Positions 16,945 through 25,809 of a DNA stretch of 64,000 bases are shown piece by piece. The notes beneath the pieces are model-generated. The model made no database searches, was not told where the DNA came from, and saw nothing but the letters and a program-made list of their open reading frames with translations. The position numbers and the translations under genes are program-made. The stretch lies in assembly GCA_965231765.1 (NCBI GenBank), contig OZ246887.1, forward strand, positions 930,001 to 994,000, written 5' to 3'. Numbering within the stretch: the first letter of the stretch is position 1; every line of letters begins with the position of its first letter. This DNA is from JAAXHF01 sp963665955. Lineage in GTDB: Bacteria > Desulfobacterota > Binatia > Bin18.

Positions 16945-18168
16945 TCACCGAGGCCGTGTTTCTCCCCGCTCTAAAACCACCAAACCTGAGGGATCGCGAA
17001 AATACCGCCGCTCATCAGCACCCGTCCCCACCCCAACTGCCGTGCCTGCTGGAACGATATTAAACCGATCGACAATAGCCCCCTTGAGTTTCACCCCTGC
17101 GCCAATCTCGGCTCGGTCCATAATCACTGACTCCTCAATCTCGGCTCCCTTGCCAATCTGGACTCCACTGCCAATGACAGACCGAATGATGCGGCCACCT
17201 TCTAGCTGAGAGCCCTCGCCAATCAACGCATCCTGGACCTCACCACTCGTAAAGCGAGTTGGTGGACCGTCATAGATGGTGCCAAACACGGGCCATTCCG
17301 AGTTTCGTAAATCAAAGGACGGCGTTTCTCCTAAGAGATCCATATGTGCCTCCCAATACGCCCGCAGGGTGCCCACGTCACGCCAGTAGCCACGTTCCTC
17401 TCCAGGCTTGACTCCAGGAATTTCATTTTCTAGAAAATCGTACGCAAACACCTGTTGGCGGGGGAACAGTTCTGGAATAATCGTCCGCCCAAAGTCATGC
17501 TCAGTGCTCCGGCGTGAGTCTTCCAGCAAGGTGCTTACCAACACGTCGGTATTGAACAGATAGTTTCCCATTGAAGAATAGGCGCGGTCGGGATCGTTGG
17601 GCATGGACTGCGGGTTGGGCGGTTTCTCATCAAAGCCAATAATGCGCTGTTTCTGATCAACCTTAATGACACCAAAACTACTGGCTTCAGACAGCGGAAC
17701 AGGCAATGCCGCTACAGTCGCCTCAGCCCCGCGCTCGATATGGAACGCTACCATTTGATTCAAGTCCATGCGGTAAATATGGTCAGCTCCAAAAACAGCG
17801 ACGAGGTCTGGGCGAAAATCTTGGATCAAATTCAGATTTTGATACACCGCGTCAGCCGTGCCTTGATACCAGCCTTCTCCCCATCGCATCTGCGGCGGCA
17901 CAACAGTAATAAAGGTCCCGGTCAGCCCGCCGCCAATCCGCCAGCGCCAGGTCGAGCGTAAATGCTCAATCAGTGACTGCGATTTATACTGGACGAGGAT
18001 ATAGACGGAGAAGATGCTCGAATTAATAAAATTGGACAGGACAAAATCCACAATCCGGTGCTTGCCGGCAAAGGGGACCGCCGGTTTACTGCGTGACTTG
18101 GTGAGTGGAAACAAGCGCTCGCCCTTGCCGCCAGCCATAATCATGCCGAGAACGCGCAGTCTGCGCAT
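16945..18168 (-). CDS. glgC: Glucose-1-phosphate adenylyltransferase
   Basis: 407 residues; makes ADP-glucose from glucose-1-phosphate and ATP, the committed step of glycogen synthesis. The N-terminal nucleotidyltransferase signature MAGGKGERLFPLTKSRSKPAV is followed by GTADAVYQN, FGADHIYRMD and a C-terminal left-handed beta-helix (hexapeptide repeats from about 300). ATG 18168 is chosen because AGGAGGCAGGCC precedes it, inside the end of the upstream GH57 gene; an in-frame ATG at 18279 would overlap that gene by 100 nt. Allosteric regulation by glycolytic intermediates is expected from the family. Confidence 0.95.
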   Translation of the reverse strand: MRRLRVLGMIMAGGKGERLFPLTKSRSKPAVPFAGKHRIVDFVLSNFINSSIFSVYILVQYKSQSLIEHLRSTWRWRIGGGLTGTFITVVPPQMRWGEGWYQGTADAVYQNLNLIQDFRPDLVAVFGADHIYRMDLNQMVAFHIERGAEATVAALPVPLSEASSFGVIKVDQKQRIIGFDEKPPNPQSMPNDPDRAYSSMGNYLFNTDVLVSTLLEDSRRSTEHDFGRTIIPELFPRQQVFAYDFLENEIPGVKPGEERGYWRDVGTLRAYWEAHMDLLGETPSFDLRNSEWPVFGTIYDGPPTRFTSGEVQDALIGEGSQLEGGRIIRSVIGSGVQIGKGAEIEESVIMDRAEIGAGVKLKGAIVDRFNIVPAGTAVGVGTGADERRYFRDPSGLVVLERGETRPR

Positions 18169-18178
18169 GGCCTGCCTC

Positions 18179-19885
18179 CTATCGAAATAAAACCTGCTCA
18201 AGTCTCGGAAAAAGGAAATTCTGCCGTTCTCGGCCCTCCAAAAATCTCTCCTCTTCGGCTTCCAACTGCCCTCGCTCATGCACAGACCGAGCGATCTGGA
18301 TCAATCGCTTGAGGTCGCTATAGTGGGCGAGAAAGCGTTGCTCGGCATAGTCACGTGCTGCTTGTGTTGTTATGAGAAAGGGCCAGTCTGAGGACTGCAT
18401 GAGGAGGAGCTCTCGCCCAGCTTGGCACCGGATACGTCCAAGCGAGACACTTTGCGCTGTGTGTGGGATTTCCTGCATAAGATCCCAAAAGGCAAACTCC
18501 GCATCATACAGACGCTCCCAGACCCAGGCCGTTTCGTTATTCAGCCAGGTCCGATGGTCGCCACCTTCCCCCCACGATCCCTCAGGGAGAGTGATAGTCC
18601 GGGCAGAGCTTCGACTATCTAACGCGGCACTGCAAGTGGTTGTTCCAATGCCATGTTCACTGAGTTCTGGATACAGAGACTCCAACCACTGCGGTCCCTC
18701 GTACCACCAGTGGCCGAACAGTTCCGCATCGTACGCCGCGCACATAAGACCGGAAGAAATTCGTGCCTGACCGTTCCCAGCCAGCATGTCAGCAACAAGC
18801 GTGGCGAAGTGACGCGCATCGGTACGCGTTTGCGCCTGGGCACGCTCCGGTACGTAACGCGTTTTGTTCGCTAAGTCTGTCTTGTCCTCGCTCACCCGCC
18901 AGAGCTTTAACCCACCCGGAAAGTGCTGCTTGTGAAACTCGAGATACGCCGGGTCACCTGGATATCCGCCATCTCGGCTCCAGACTTGACGGCTGCTCTC
19001 TGGGTCGCGGAAAAAAACCGTAGCGGTCCCCGCGCCTCCTCGGGAGGATACGCGGTAGGTTTCATACGGAGACATGCCTGTCTGGACTGGCCACTCTTCA
19101 CGACTCGCGTCGCGCAGCTCTGTGAGTTGCGGAAAGTAATCCCGATAGGGTGACATGGGACGACCGCCCGCCACCGGCTGGCTATCAGCAAAGAAAAACG
19201 TGAGCCCACACGCGGCTAAGTGCTCCTCAAGTCCCCGACGCAGCGAGCGGTACTGTTGACGATTAGTGCCAACTGGCGGAATCCAGTGATAGCGCGGACG
19301 ATAGCCGCACTCCGGCAGCCACATCCCCTGCGGCCGACGGCCAAAATATGTTTCATGCGTGAAGGTTGCCAGACGCAGCTGCAAGCGGACGCTCTGTTCA
19401 CTAGCGAGCAGGGGCAGATAGCCATGGGTCGCTGCAGACGTAATCAGCTCGATATGTCCGTCTTCCATCAGGGCCCGAAAGGCGGGCAGGATATTTCCAT
19501 CCAGGGCCTGCAACTGATCGAGCGTACTGTGGTAAAACCGTTCCCAATAATTCACCAGCGCGGCGGTATCAGCTTGATCCTCTGACTGAAAATGCCGACG
19601 GGTGTCAGCACAGGTCTGCAAGCGGGTATCAAGAAAGAATTGGAGTTCCTGTTGTAAGAGTGGACTCGCCAACTGTTCACACAGCACCGGCGAAAAGCTG
19701 AGCGTCAACTGCGGCGAAATCCTTCGCGCCACAAGCGAACGGAGCGTTTGCAGGAGTGGCAGATAACATTCCGTGACAGCTTCACACAGCCAGTCACTGC
19801 CATGTGGCCAGCGGTTGTGGCCCAGGACAAACGGTTGGTGAGCATGTAGAACCAGCGCCAACGCGCCGCGCGTTTCTGAGGCCAT
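18179..19885 (-). CDS. GH57 1,4-alpha-glucan branching enzyme (DUF1957 type)
   Basis: 568 residues. GH57 signatures are HAHQPFV (region 1), GMWLPECGY with E192 as probable nucleophile (region 3), AAYDAELFGHWWYEGPQWL with the acid/base Asp (region 4), and the C-terminal DUF1957 helical part (SDWPFLITT). Members form alpha-1,6 branches in glycogen. Start 19885 is supported by GGGGGAGCGC. It lies between glgA and glgC and replaces GH13-type GlgB, which is absent from the window. A divergent paralogue sits at 35370. Confidence 0.9.
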   Translation of the reverse strand: MASETRGALALVLHAHQPFVLGHNRWPHGSDWLCEAVTECYLPLLQTLRSLVARRISPQLTLSFSPVLCEQLASPLLQQELQFFLDTRLQTCADTRRHFQSEDQADTAALVNYWERFYHSTLDQLQALDGNILPAFRALMEDGHIELITSAATHGYLPLLASEQSVRLQLRLATFTHETYFGRRPQGMWLPECGYRPRYHWIPPVGTNRQQYRSLRRGLEEHLAACGLTFFFADSQPVAGGRPMSPYRDYFPQLTELRDASREEWPVQTGMSPYETYRVSSRGGAGTATVFFRDPESSRQVWSRDGGYPGDPAYLEFHKQHFPGGLKLWRVSEDKTDLANKTRYVPERAQAQTRTDARHFATLVADMLAGNGQARISSGLMCAAYDAELFGHWWYEGPQWLESLYPELSEHGIGTTTCSAALDSRSSARTITLPEGSWGEGGDHRTWLNNETAWVWERLYDAEFAFWDLMQEIPHTAQSVSLGRIRCQAGRELLLMQSSDWPFLITTQAARDYAEQRFLAHYSDLKRLIQIARSVHERGQLEAEEERFLEGRERQNFLFPRLEQVLFR

Positions 19886-19898
19886 GCGCTCCCCCTGC

Positions 19899-21401
19899 CT
19901 ACTCTGATGGAGCGGCCTCTTGTCGGGCTGCCATAGCTTGCTGATACAAATCAATGTACTGACTTGCCGATTGCGTCCAGGAAAAGTCCTGGGCCATGCC
20001 ATTGCGCATCATCTGCTGCCAGGCAGCCGTATCAGCAAAAGTCGATACCGCGGCACGGACTGCTTCGCTTAGTGCCTCAGGGGTCGCATCCTGAAAGACA
20101 AAGCCCGTGCCCTGTCCGGTGCTGGCATCAAAGGGGACCACCGTATCCCGCAGTCCTCCCGTTGCGCGGACTATCGGAATTGTGCCGTAGCGCAGGCTGT
20201 AGATTTGATTTAATCCACACGGCTCATAGCGGGATGGCATCAGAAAACAGTCACTCCCTGCCTCAATCTGATGTGATAAGGCTTCATCAAAACCAATGCG
20301 TACTCCAATCCGTTCAGGATGGGCTCTGCCCTGCTCGCTCAGGAATTCCTCGTAGCGAGACTCTCCAGAGCCCAGGATCACCAAGCGGCAGTTTAGCTCC
20401 AGGAGTGCATTGAGCGCGCCTGCTCCCAGATCCACCCCCTTTTGATCAACCAGACGGGTCACCATCCCGATCACCGGGATATCCAGCTCTTCAGATAAAC
20501 CGTACTCTTGCAACAGCGCCCGTTTACACGCCGCCTTGCCGCTGAGATCCTCAGCACTATACCGCGCGGCAATCATCGGATCCGTCTCCGGATTCCACAC
20601 CGAATAATCAGCACCGTTCAGAATGCCGACCAGTGCCGCCTGCCGCGTCCGGATGCTGCCGTCCAGCCCAAAACCTAATTCTGGAGTGCCAATCTCTTCA
20701 GCATAGGTCGGACTGACGGTGGTGAGTCGGTCGGCATAGTAGAGTCCTGATTTCATAAAGTTGAGGAAACCGTAATATTCCAGGCCCTCTGGCTGAAACA
20801 GAAAAGGAGGCAGACCAGTCAATCCAAAAGCCCAGTTGGGAAAGATTCCCTGATAAGCAAAGTTATGAATCGTAAAAAGACTGGCCGCATTCGCGATGCG
20901 AGCATCCAAGCCGGGCAAAAAGCGCAGAAAGGCAGGCACTAGGCCGGTATGCCAATCATGACAATGAAAGACCTGCGGAAACCATTCGAGACGCTCGGCC
21001 AATGCCAAGGCAGCCCGAGAAAAAAAAGTGAAACGCATGGCATTGTCTGGATAGTCGCCATCACTGTTCCCATACAGACCCGGCCGGGCAAAAAAGTCAT
21101 CTTGCTCGATACAATAGACTGGGACCTGCGGCGCAGCTTCGTCTTGATTCGGTAACTGTGTCTGCCACACGCGCCCGGTCCGATTGCCAATCACTAGCGG
21201 GACTTGGAGGTCTGGCAGGACTTCCGTCAGAGAAAAATCTCCGTCACGAAGCGTTTGATACAAGGGCATGACAATACGGACATCATGCCCTAAAGCGGCC
21301 AAGACTTTGGGTAAGGCCCCATTCACATCACCCAGGCCGCCAGTCCGAGCAAATGGGGAGACTTCTGCGCTAATAAAAAGGATACGGAGAGACGCGTCCA
21401 C
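19899..21401 (-). CDS. glgA: Glycogen synthase, ADP-glucose type (GT5)
   Basis: 500 residues; elongates alpha-1,4-glucan from ADP-glucose. GT5 features include FISAEVSPFARTGGLGDV at 9-26, HCHDWHTGLVP, and the C-terminal nucleotide pocket SRYEPCGLNQIYSLRYGT. The ADP-glucose motif is normally K-x-G-G-L; here the lysine is Arg19. The start is GTG at 21401 after GAGGAATGCC. It is the first gene of the five-gene cluster ending in malQ, with only a GYD-domain gene upstream. No strong promoter stands out in 21402-21608. Confidence 0.95.
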   Translation of the reverse strand: MDASLRILFISAEVSPFARTGGLGDVNGALPKVLAALGHDVRIVMPLYQTLRDGDFSLTEVLPDLQVPLVIGNRTGRVWQTQLPNQDEAAPQVPVYCIEQDDFFARPGLYGNSDGDYPDNAMRFTFFSRAALALAERLEWFPQVFHCHDWHTGLVPAFLRFLPGLDARIANAASLFTIHNFAYQGIFPNWAFGLTGLPPFLFQPEGLEYYGFLNFMKSGLYYADRLTTVSPTYAEEIGTPELGFGLDGSIRTRQAALVGILNGADYSVWNPETDPMIAARYSAEDLSGKAACKRALLQEYGLSEELDIPVIGMVTRLVDQKGVDLGAGALNALLELNCRLVILGSGESRYEEFLSEQGRAHPERIGVRIGFDEALSHQIEAGSDCFLMPSRYEPCGLNQIYSLRYGTIPIVRATGGLRDTVVPFDASTGQGTGFVFQDATPEALSEAVRAAVSTFADTAAWQQMMRNGMAQDFSWTQSASQYIDLYQQAMAARQEAAPSE

Positions 21402-21608
21402 GTGGCATTCCTCGTTTCATTATTTTGCAGTCTTTCAGGACAGCCCCCGACAGTACTCTCTGCTCTACACCGAGGAGATCATCACTGATCCGAGTTCCCG
21501 AACGGACGGCCAAGAAAACGGTGCAGAGCGTCAAGAACCGCATGCTTCGCCACCCCCTTGCGCCTCTTCTGCCACACACAAGGAGCGTGTCGAATAACGC
21601 CAGTATGA

Positions 21609-21917
21609 TTATGAGCGTCCAATCTGCTTCGGTCCTGTCATCCGGTCACGAAGTTCCGAGGTGGGCATCGCCGGCAAGGTGGTAATACGAACCGTTCCAC
21701 GAGAACTCAAATCGATTGACAAATGCGCGATAGTTTCATTATCTGGCGCTTCCACAACCGTCACAAAATCATAGGGTCCGAGCGTGGCATACTGGCCGAT
21801 GACAGTACAGCCAAATTCGGCCATCTCGGAGTTTACCTCTTCCAAGCGCTCAGGGTTGTTATGCAGCGTGAGGCTGCCTTCTGGGGTCAAGGTGCTCAGC
21901 AGAATATAGATCGGCAT
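21609..21917 (-). CDS. GYD-domain protein
   Basis: 102 residues of the ferredoxin-like GYD family (opening MPIYILLSTLTPEGSLTL, with GPYDFVTVVEAPDNETI). Family members are small dimeric proteins of unknown role; the central motif here is GPYD. ATG 21917 follows GAGGAGGAGTCC. It precedes glgA on the same strand with a 207-nt gap, so co-transcription is uncertain. The protein at 31727 has a similar size and possibly similar fold. Confidence 0.8.
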   Translation of the reverse strand: MPIYILLSTLTPEGSLTLHNNPERLEEVNSEMAEFGCTVIGQYATLGPYDFVTVVEAPDNETIAHLSIDLSSRGTVRITTLPAMPTSELRDRMTGPKQIGRS

Positions 21918-22061
21918 GGACTCCTCCTCATTTGGGCTGACCTAGTGTAGCCAGGAACGGCTGTTATCGAAAGAGCACTCTCTCAGCTCAGCCGTCAGAC
22001 ATATGAGTCACTCGTCTCGTCGTAGGAAGGAATCCGCTGCTACACGGGCAGGGGTAGAGTT

Positions 22062-22388
22062 TTAGTGGGTACCAACTTCAGACTGAACGAAGACAGTGGT
22101 TACGTGATGTCCTTCGGCTCGGTCCAGGTCATGTTCACGTGCAGCACGGAACTCATCGGCTGGAGACTCGCAACGTAGACACTGCCGATAGGCCGATATG
22201 TATAGCTCTTGTTCTTCAAGACTGAGTTCATAGCGTCCAGTCAAGTATTCGAGTTCTCGATCGTTCTCAGCCTTCTCGGCTGGTGTCATCGTGTAATGCA
22301 CCCAGCCACATTTTGGGCAGGTGAGGAAACGTCTGTCGGTTAAGCAAGTGCGCGCACTTTTGCCGCTTTCAGACTCTTCCGCAGCCAT
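22062..22388 (-). CDS. Small zinc-ribbon-like protein (cassette gene 4)
   Basis: 108 residues with CPKCGW near 24-29 and CLRC near 71-74, spaced to form one four-cysteine zinc site, followed by an acidic helical linker. No named family is recognised. It begins 15 nt after the stop of the 22404 gene and ends the four-gene cassette 24146-22062. The start follows AGGGATAAAA. It could be an accessory subunit or a regulator; there is no evidence to choose. Confidence 0.65.
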   Translation of the reverse strand: MAAEESESGKSARTCLTDRRFLTCPKCGWVHYTMTPAEKAENDRELEYLTGRYELSLEEQELYISAYRQCLRCESPADEFRAAREHDLDRAEGHHVTTVFVQSEVGTH

Positions 22389-22403
22389 ATTTTTTATCCC
22401 TGC

Positions 22404-23048
22404 TTATTGGAGACTGGCCCGAAAGTTTTGTCCGTTGTCCGTTATCCAGATTTCAAAATCATCTTCGGGTAAGGGAGAATTTGTCCGTAACAGCTGATAG
22501 CGATACTCGACATTCGCGCTACGTGGTCCCCACACTTTGCCGACATATCGACGAGGCAAGGGGACGGTTTGAATCAGCTCATAGATGGCATCATCAGTGA
22601 TGCCCTCGCCTTCACGGTCGTGGCCTGCTCGGTCTGGCAGTGTTTGCAGGTTCAGCCCTTCGAGTTTTGCTTGGGTCCAGTTGGGCGCGTTCCAGCTGTC
22701 TACGCCCCATAAGAGCCGGACTTCGGTGATTCGCCCTTCCTGGTCGAGATATTCGATTTCGCGAGAGACAATTTCTTCGGTAAAAGCATCAGAAATATTC
22801 TCCCGCCCATCTTGGACGTACATGAACCGGTGGTGCAGGAGAAACGAATCGTTGTCGTGGAAATAGCGGGGCGGCTCAATGACGGCTTGGCGGACCTTGG
22901 GGTTGGTGTTGGGGACGAGCAGCATCACCTCAGTTTCTTCCATGCCGTCCCATTTAGCAGGTTCCCCAAGCGCTGACCATGTGTAGCGGACCTCGACCAT
23001 CTGGATTCCTGGATCTTGGTCGGTCCAGACCTTGGTAAGTTGAAACAT
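22404..23048 (-). CDS. Unrecognised protein, paralogue of the 23403 gene (cassette gene 3)
   Basis: 214 residues, no signal peptide or membrane segment. It shares three conserved blocks with the protein at 23403: PGIQMVEVRYTW near the start, FTEEIVSREIEYLDQEG in the middle and VPLPRRYVGKVWGPR near the end. The two are therefore paralogues of a family I do not recognise. Tryptophan- and proline-rich beta-type sequence is suggestive of a barrel or sandwich fold. The start follows TAAGGAGAGCCC. It lies 20 nt after an ABM-domain gene, indicating one operon. Confidence 0.7.
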   Translation of the reverse strand: MFQLTKVWTDQDPGIQMVEVRYTWSALGEPAKWDGMEETEVMLLVPNTNPKVRQAVIEPPRYFHDNDSFLLHHRFMYVQDGRENISDAFTEEIVSREIEYLDQEGRITEVRLLWGVDSWNAPNWTQAKLEGLNLQTLPDRAGHDREGEGITDDAIYELIQTVPLPRRYVGKVWGPRSANVEYRYQLLRTNSPLPEDDFEIWITDNGQNFRASLQ

Positions 23049-23068
23049 GGGCTCTCCTTAGACGGTCT

Positions 23069-23380
23069 TCAGACAGTTTTGGCGATCGCCTGATCCGAAC
23101 GGCTCCGCTTGACCTCATAGGTCTGGACTGTCGGTCGGCCCATAAAGAGCGGCGTAATTTTGGTGAAGAGCTCGCGTGCCACCTCGCCATCAGCGTATGC
23201 AGCCAAGTCCTCTTTCGTTTCCCAGGTGCTGATGCCGACGATATCATTGCCCGTTTGCAGCAGTTGTCCCAATAGGCAGCCGGGCAGCGCTTTGGCACGA
23301 TCAACAAATTCGCTGAGAACTGCGAGCGCCTCGGCTTCCTTACCTGGTTGAAGGCTTCCATAAAAGAGCCGTGTATACAT
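23069..23380 (-). CDS. ABM-domain (antibiotic biosynthesis monooxygenase-like) protein (cassette gene 2)
   Basis: 103 residues with the dimeric alpha/beta-barrel pattern: YTRLFYGSLQPGKEAEALAV, a central helix EFVDRAKALPGC, GISTWETKEDLAAYADGE and a terminal strand. ABM domains include quinol monooxygenases, haem-degrading enzymes and ligand-binding dimers. ATG 23380 follows AAGGAAACGC. It is sandwiched between the two paralogous unknown genes with 22 and 20 nt gaps, so it probably acts with them. Confidence 0.8.
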   Translation of the reverse strand: MYTRLFYGSLQPGKEAEALAVLSEFVDRAKALPGCLLGQLLQTGNDIVGISTWETKEDLAAYADGEVARELFTKITPLFMGRPTVQTYEVKRSRSDQAIAKTV

Positions 23381-23402
23381 AGCGTTTCCTTATGCAGTTC
23401 CG

Positions 23403-24146
23403 TTATAGGGTATGGGTATTATTGCCCCAGTAGTCTTCCCAGCGCTCAGCCTTATTCGGCGTCCACATCCCACCCACATGCCAGCTCTGGACAACCTGGG
23501 CGCCACGTGGCCCACGAATCTTGCCCACAAACCGGCGCGGTAACGGCAGCTCCTTGAGCATCTCAGCCCGCTTCTCCGAAAACGCTTCCATGTCTTGTGC
23601 GCCGTAAAACTTGTGCGACCGGTAGTCACTGTCCTCGCCATACTTCTCAATGAACTCAGGGCATTCGGTGGGCTGATACTGCGGGGCATCCCAGTCGTAA
23701 ATACTCCAATAGATGCACATCCCGCCAGTCACACCTTGCTCGTCAACGAACTCGACTTCTTGGCTCACAATCTCTTCGGTGTACAGCGGGCTCTCCTCGC
23801 GCTTGCCATCCCGGAAAATCTCATAGTAGTGATGGAAGGCGTATTCTTCGACATGTTTTTCTTGGCCAGCATCCCAGATGTCAAACGGCAAACGAATCAC
23901 TTTGCGCCGCACACCGTCATCGGGGATTTCAATCGTTTCGCTTTGGGTTTGCACGGACTCACCGGTTTCATCCAGAGTAGTGCCGCCAAAGCCCCGTACC
24001 AACGTTCCCCCGCGTGGCATGGAACGGGTTTCACGGTGGGCTTCCCAGTCCGGCGCTTGACCGATTGGGGTCCACGTGTAGTGAATATTGACCATTTCGA
24101 TCCCCGGGCCATTATCCACATAGTTCCGCTTGATATAAAACGCCAT
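23403..24146 (-). CDS. Unrecognised protein, paralogue of the 22404 gene (cassette gene 1)
   Basis: 247 residues, soluble. Compared with the 22404 protein it has the same three blocks (PGIEMVNIHYTW, YTEEIVSQEVEFVDEQG, LPLPRRFVGKIRGPRG) plus an insertion of about 35 residues after block one. It is rich in Trp, Tyr and acidic residues. No family is recognised. ATG 24146 follows TTAAGGAGGGAAGC. It is first in the cassette, 160 nt downstream of a 16-bp perfect palindrome (24308-24323) that resembles a TetR-family operator. Confidence 0.7.
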   Translation of the reverse strand: MAFYIKRNYVDNGPGIEMVNIHYTWTPIGQAPDWEAHRETRSMPRGGTLVRGFGGTTLDETGESVQTQSETIEIPDDGVRRKVIRLPFDIWDAGQEKHVEEYAFHHYYEIFRDGKREESPLYTEEIVSQEVEFVDEQGVTGGMCIYWSIYDWDAPQYQPTECPEFIEKYGEDSDYRSHKFYGAQDMEAFSEKRAEMLKELPLPRRFVGKIRGPRGAQVVQSWHVGGMWTPNKAERWEDYWGNNTHTL

Positions 24147-24307
24147 TATGCTTCCCTCCTTAAGGGTGCCTGATACCTTCTTGAAGTTTTGTTAACTTGA
24201 TGTGATTGCTGTGAGGGCTCTCTGCTCATTCTTACCATGCCCTTTGTACAGGAACAATCTCTGGGCTGCTCGAATTGTGTAACAAGAATGACCAAAAATT
24301 CAGTTTT

Positions 24308-24323
24308 CTGACTGATCAGTCAG
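24308..24323. promoter_or_regulatory. Perfect 16-bp palindrome, TetR-type operator candidate
   Basis: CTGACTGATCAGTCAG, a perfect inverted repeat in the promoter region of the four-gene cassette starting at 24146. The half-site CTGACTGA recurs at 26615-26634. TetR-family repressors commonly bind such sequences. No TetR gene is in the window. Confidence 0.6.
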
Positions 24324-24368
24324 TTTGCTCATCGGCTGGGCAAATTTTCCTGTTAAAAAACCTCCTTA

Positions 24369-25481
24369 TCACAGTTTTGGAGAATAGCGATTTGTGTCGT
24401 AATATCGCTCAATATCCACCGTCTTCAGAGTGCCGACTGCCTTTGCTAGTGGTACCAAGGAAAATTGGCAGGCTGGGGCGACACCATGCGCACTCACCAT
24501 CTTGCCAAAGGCTCCCTGATCTACGGCTTCGACTGCCGCCGTACCAAACAGCCTGCCCATAATGCGATCCACTACAGAGGGAGCCCCTCCACGTTGACTA
24601 TGGCCAATGACAACCGCCCGTGCCTCAAAAGGCGTCTCTCGACGAATGCGCTCCGCGAGTAAATTGCCGACCCCTCCTAGGCGCTCATGTCCAAAAGCAT
24701 CTCGGGCGGTATCTATCGTCACCAGGCCCTCATCAATGGCAGTCGCACCTTCCGCAACCACAATGACAGCATACCGGGCGTAACGCCGATCTTGCTCACC
24801 ACGTTCCAAACGTTTGGTGAGGAGAGCATAGACGTGTTCATACGAAAAAGGATGTTCGGGAATGAGCGCCATCGCCGCTCCACCCGCCATCGTACTCCAC
24901 AAGGCTAAGTGCCCAGCATGTCGGCCCATGACCTCAACGACTTGAACCCAATGGTGGGAGCCAGCCGGGGTGCGTACCAGTTCGATCACTTCGGCACAGT
25001 TCCGCAGAGCTGTATCAAACCCAAGGGTGTAGTCAGTGTAATTCAAATCCTTGTCGATGGTCTTCGGAATACCAACGATCTTTTCACCCTGCTGGTACAG
25101 TCTGTTTGCTACCCCCAGCGTGTCTTCTCCGCCCAGGGCAATCACTGCATCGAGCTGTAAGCGCTCAATATTGGCATGCACCTCGTCCGAGCGATCGCTC
25201 GGAGTTATCTGGCCCGGGAGTGGGGTCCGAAACGGATTGGTTCGAGACGAGCCAAGATTGGTCCCGCCGTCACGGTCCCAGCGTCGGACCATATAATCTT
25301 CCAGCCGTATCCACTCCTGACCGCCTTCGTTCAGTAATCCTTGCCAACCGTCATACAGACCGATCACCTCAATCCCCAGTCCGGTTGCTTTATACACAAT
25401 GGCTTTCAGCGCAGGATTTAACCCGGGCGCGTCACCGCCTCCGGTCAACACGCCAATTCGTTTAATGTGTTGCGTACCCAT
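24369..25481 (-). CDS. 6-phosphofructokinase, predicted pyrophosphate-dependent
   Basis: 370 residues of the PfkA superfamily: GVLTGGGDAPGLNPA (phosphoryl-donor loop), IALGGEDTLGVA at 115-125, PKTIDKDL with catalytic Asp143, and VEVMGRHAGHLAL. ATP-using enzymes carry GGDGS and a Gly before TID. Here D120 and K140 occupy those two positions, the combination known from PPi-dependent enzymes, so a reversible PPi reaction is inferred. The ribosome site is weak (GAG seven bases ahead). It lies in the glycogen island and would link hexose phosphate to glycolysis. Confidence 0.9.
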   Translation of the reverse strand: MGTQHIKRIGVLTGGGDAPGLNPALKAIVYKATGLGIEVIGLYDGWQGLLNEGGQEWIRLEDYMVRRWDRDGGTNLGSSRTNPFRTPLPGQITPSDRSDEVHANIERLQLDAVIALGGEDTLGVANRLYQQGEKIVGIPKTIDKDLNYTDYTLGFDTALRNCAEVIELVRTPAGSHHWVQVVEVMGRHAGHLALWSTMAGGAAMALIPEHPFSYEHVYALLTKRLERGEQDRRYARYAVIVVAEGATAIDEGLVTIDTARDAFGHERLGGVGNLLAERIRRETPFEARAVVIGHSQRGGAPSVVDRIMGRLFGTAAVEAVDQGAFGKMVSAHGVAPACQFSLVPLAKAVGTLKTVDIERYYDTNRYSPKL

Positions 25482-25809
25482 GTGGCTCGTATCTGATCTG
25501 TCCCGAGATTAGGAGAATTCAGAGCAATTTCTGGACCATTTACCTCTTAAGGAAGGAGTTTCGCAAGAACGCCGCTGTTTTAGCATGAAATTTGGAGTAG
25601 AAATGGCAGCAGCCGAAACACATCAGCTGAAACAGCTGTCCTTAGAGGATCTGCACAAGCAGCATCCTTTGCTGCTTTTTTCAGCAACGATGCCCCAAAT
25701 TGTGCTTATTTTTATCGCCAGGAGTTACAGCGCCTCTTCCTGCTGTACGAGCTGCTCCTCTTTACAGCTGTATGCTCACGTCTCTCGTATACCCTTTTCA
25801 GTTTTCCTT
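25482..25809. other. Intergenic region between phosphofructokinase and hydrolase genes
   Basis: No gene with convincing codon usage is visible. A hairpin AGCAGCA-TCCTT-TGCTGCT followed by six T (25658-25681) is a good intrinsic terminator on the plus strand, although no plus-strand gene precedes it. CAGCTG-AAA-CAGCTG occurs near 25625. Confidence 0.4.
25658..25681 (+). terminator. Intrinsic terminator with no obvious plus-strand gene
   Basis: A perfect 7-bp stem (AGCAGCA/TGCTGCT), 5-nt loop and T6 tail. Its orientation is against all neighbouring genes, so it may stop antisense transcription or end an unannotated small RNA. Confidence 0.55.

Noticed and set aside
21560..21573. GG-N10-GC upstream of glgA (TGGCAG ... 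GCGC, minus strand)
   Set aside because: The -24 half is fair but the -12 half lacks TT; no nearby copy of the activator palindrome.
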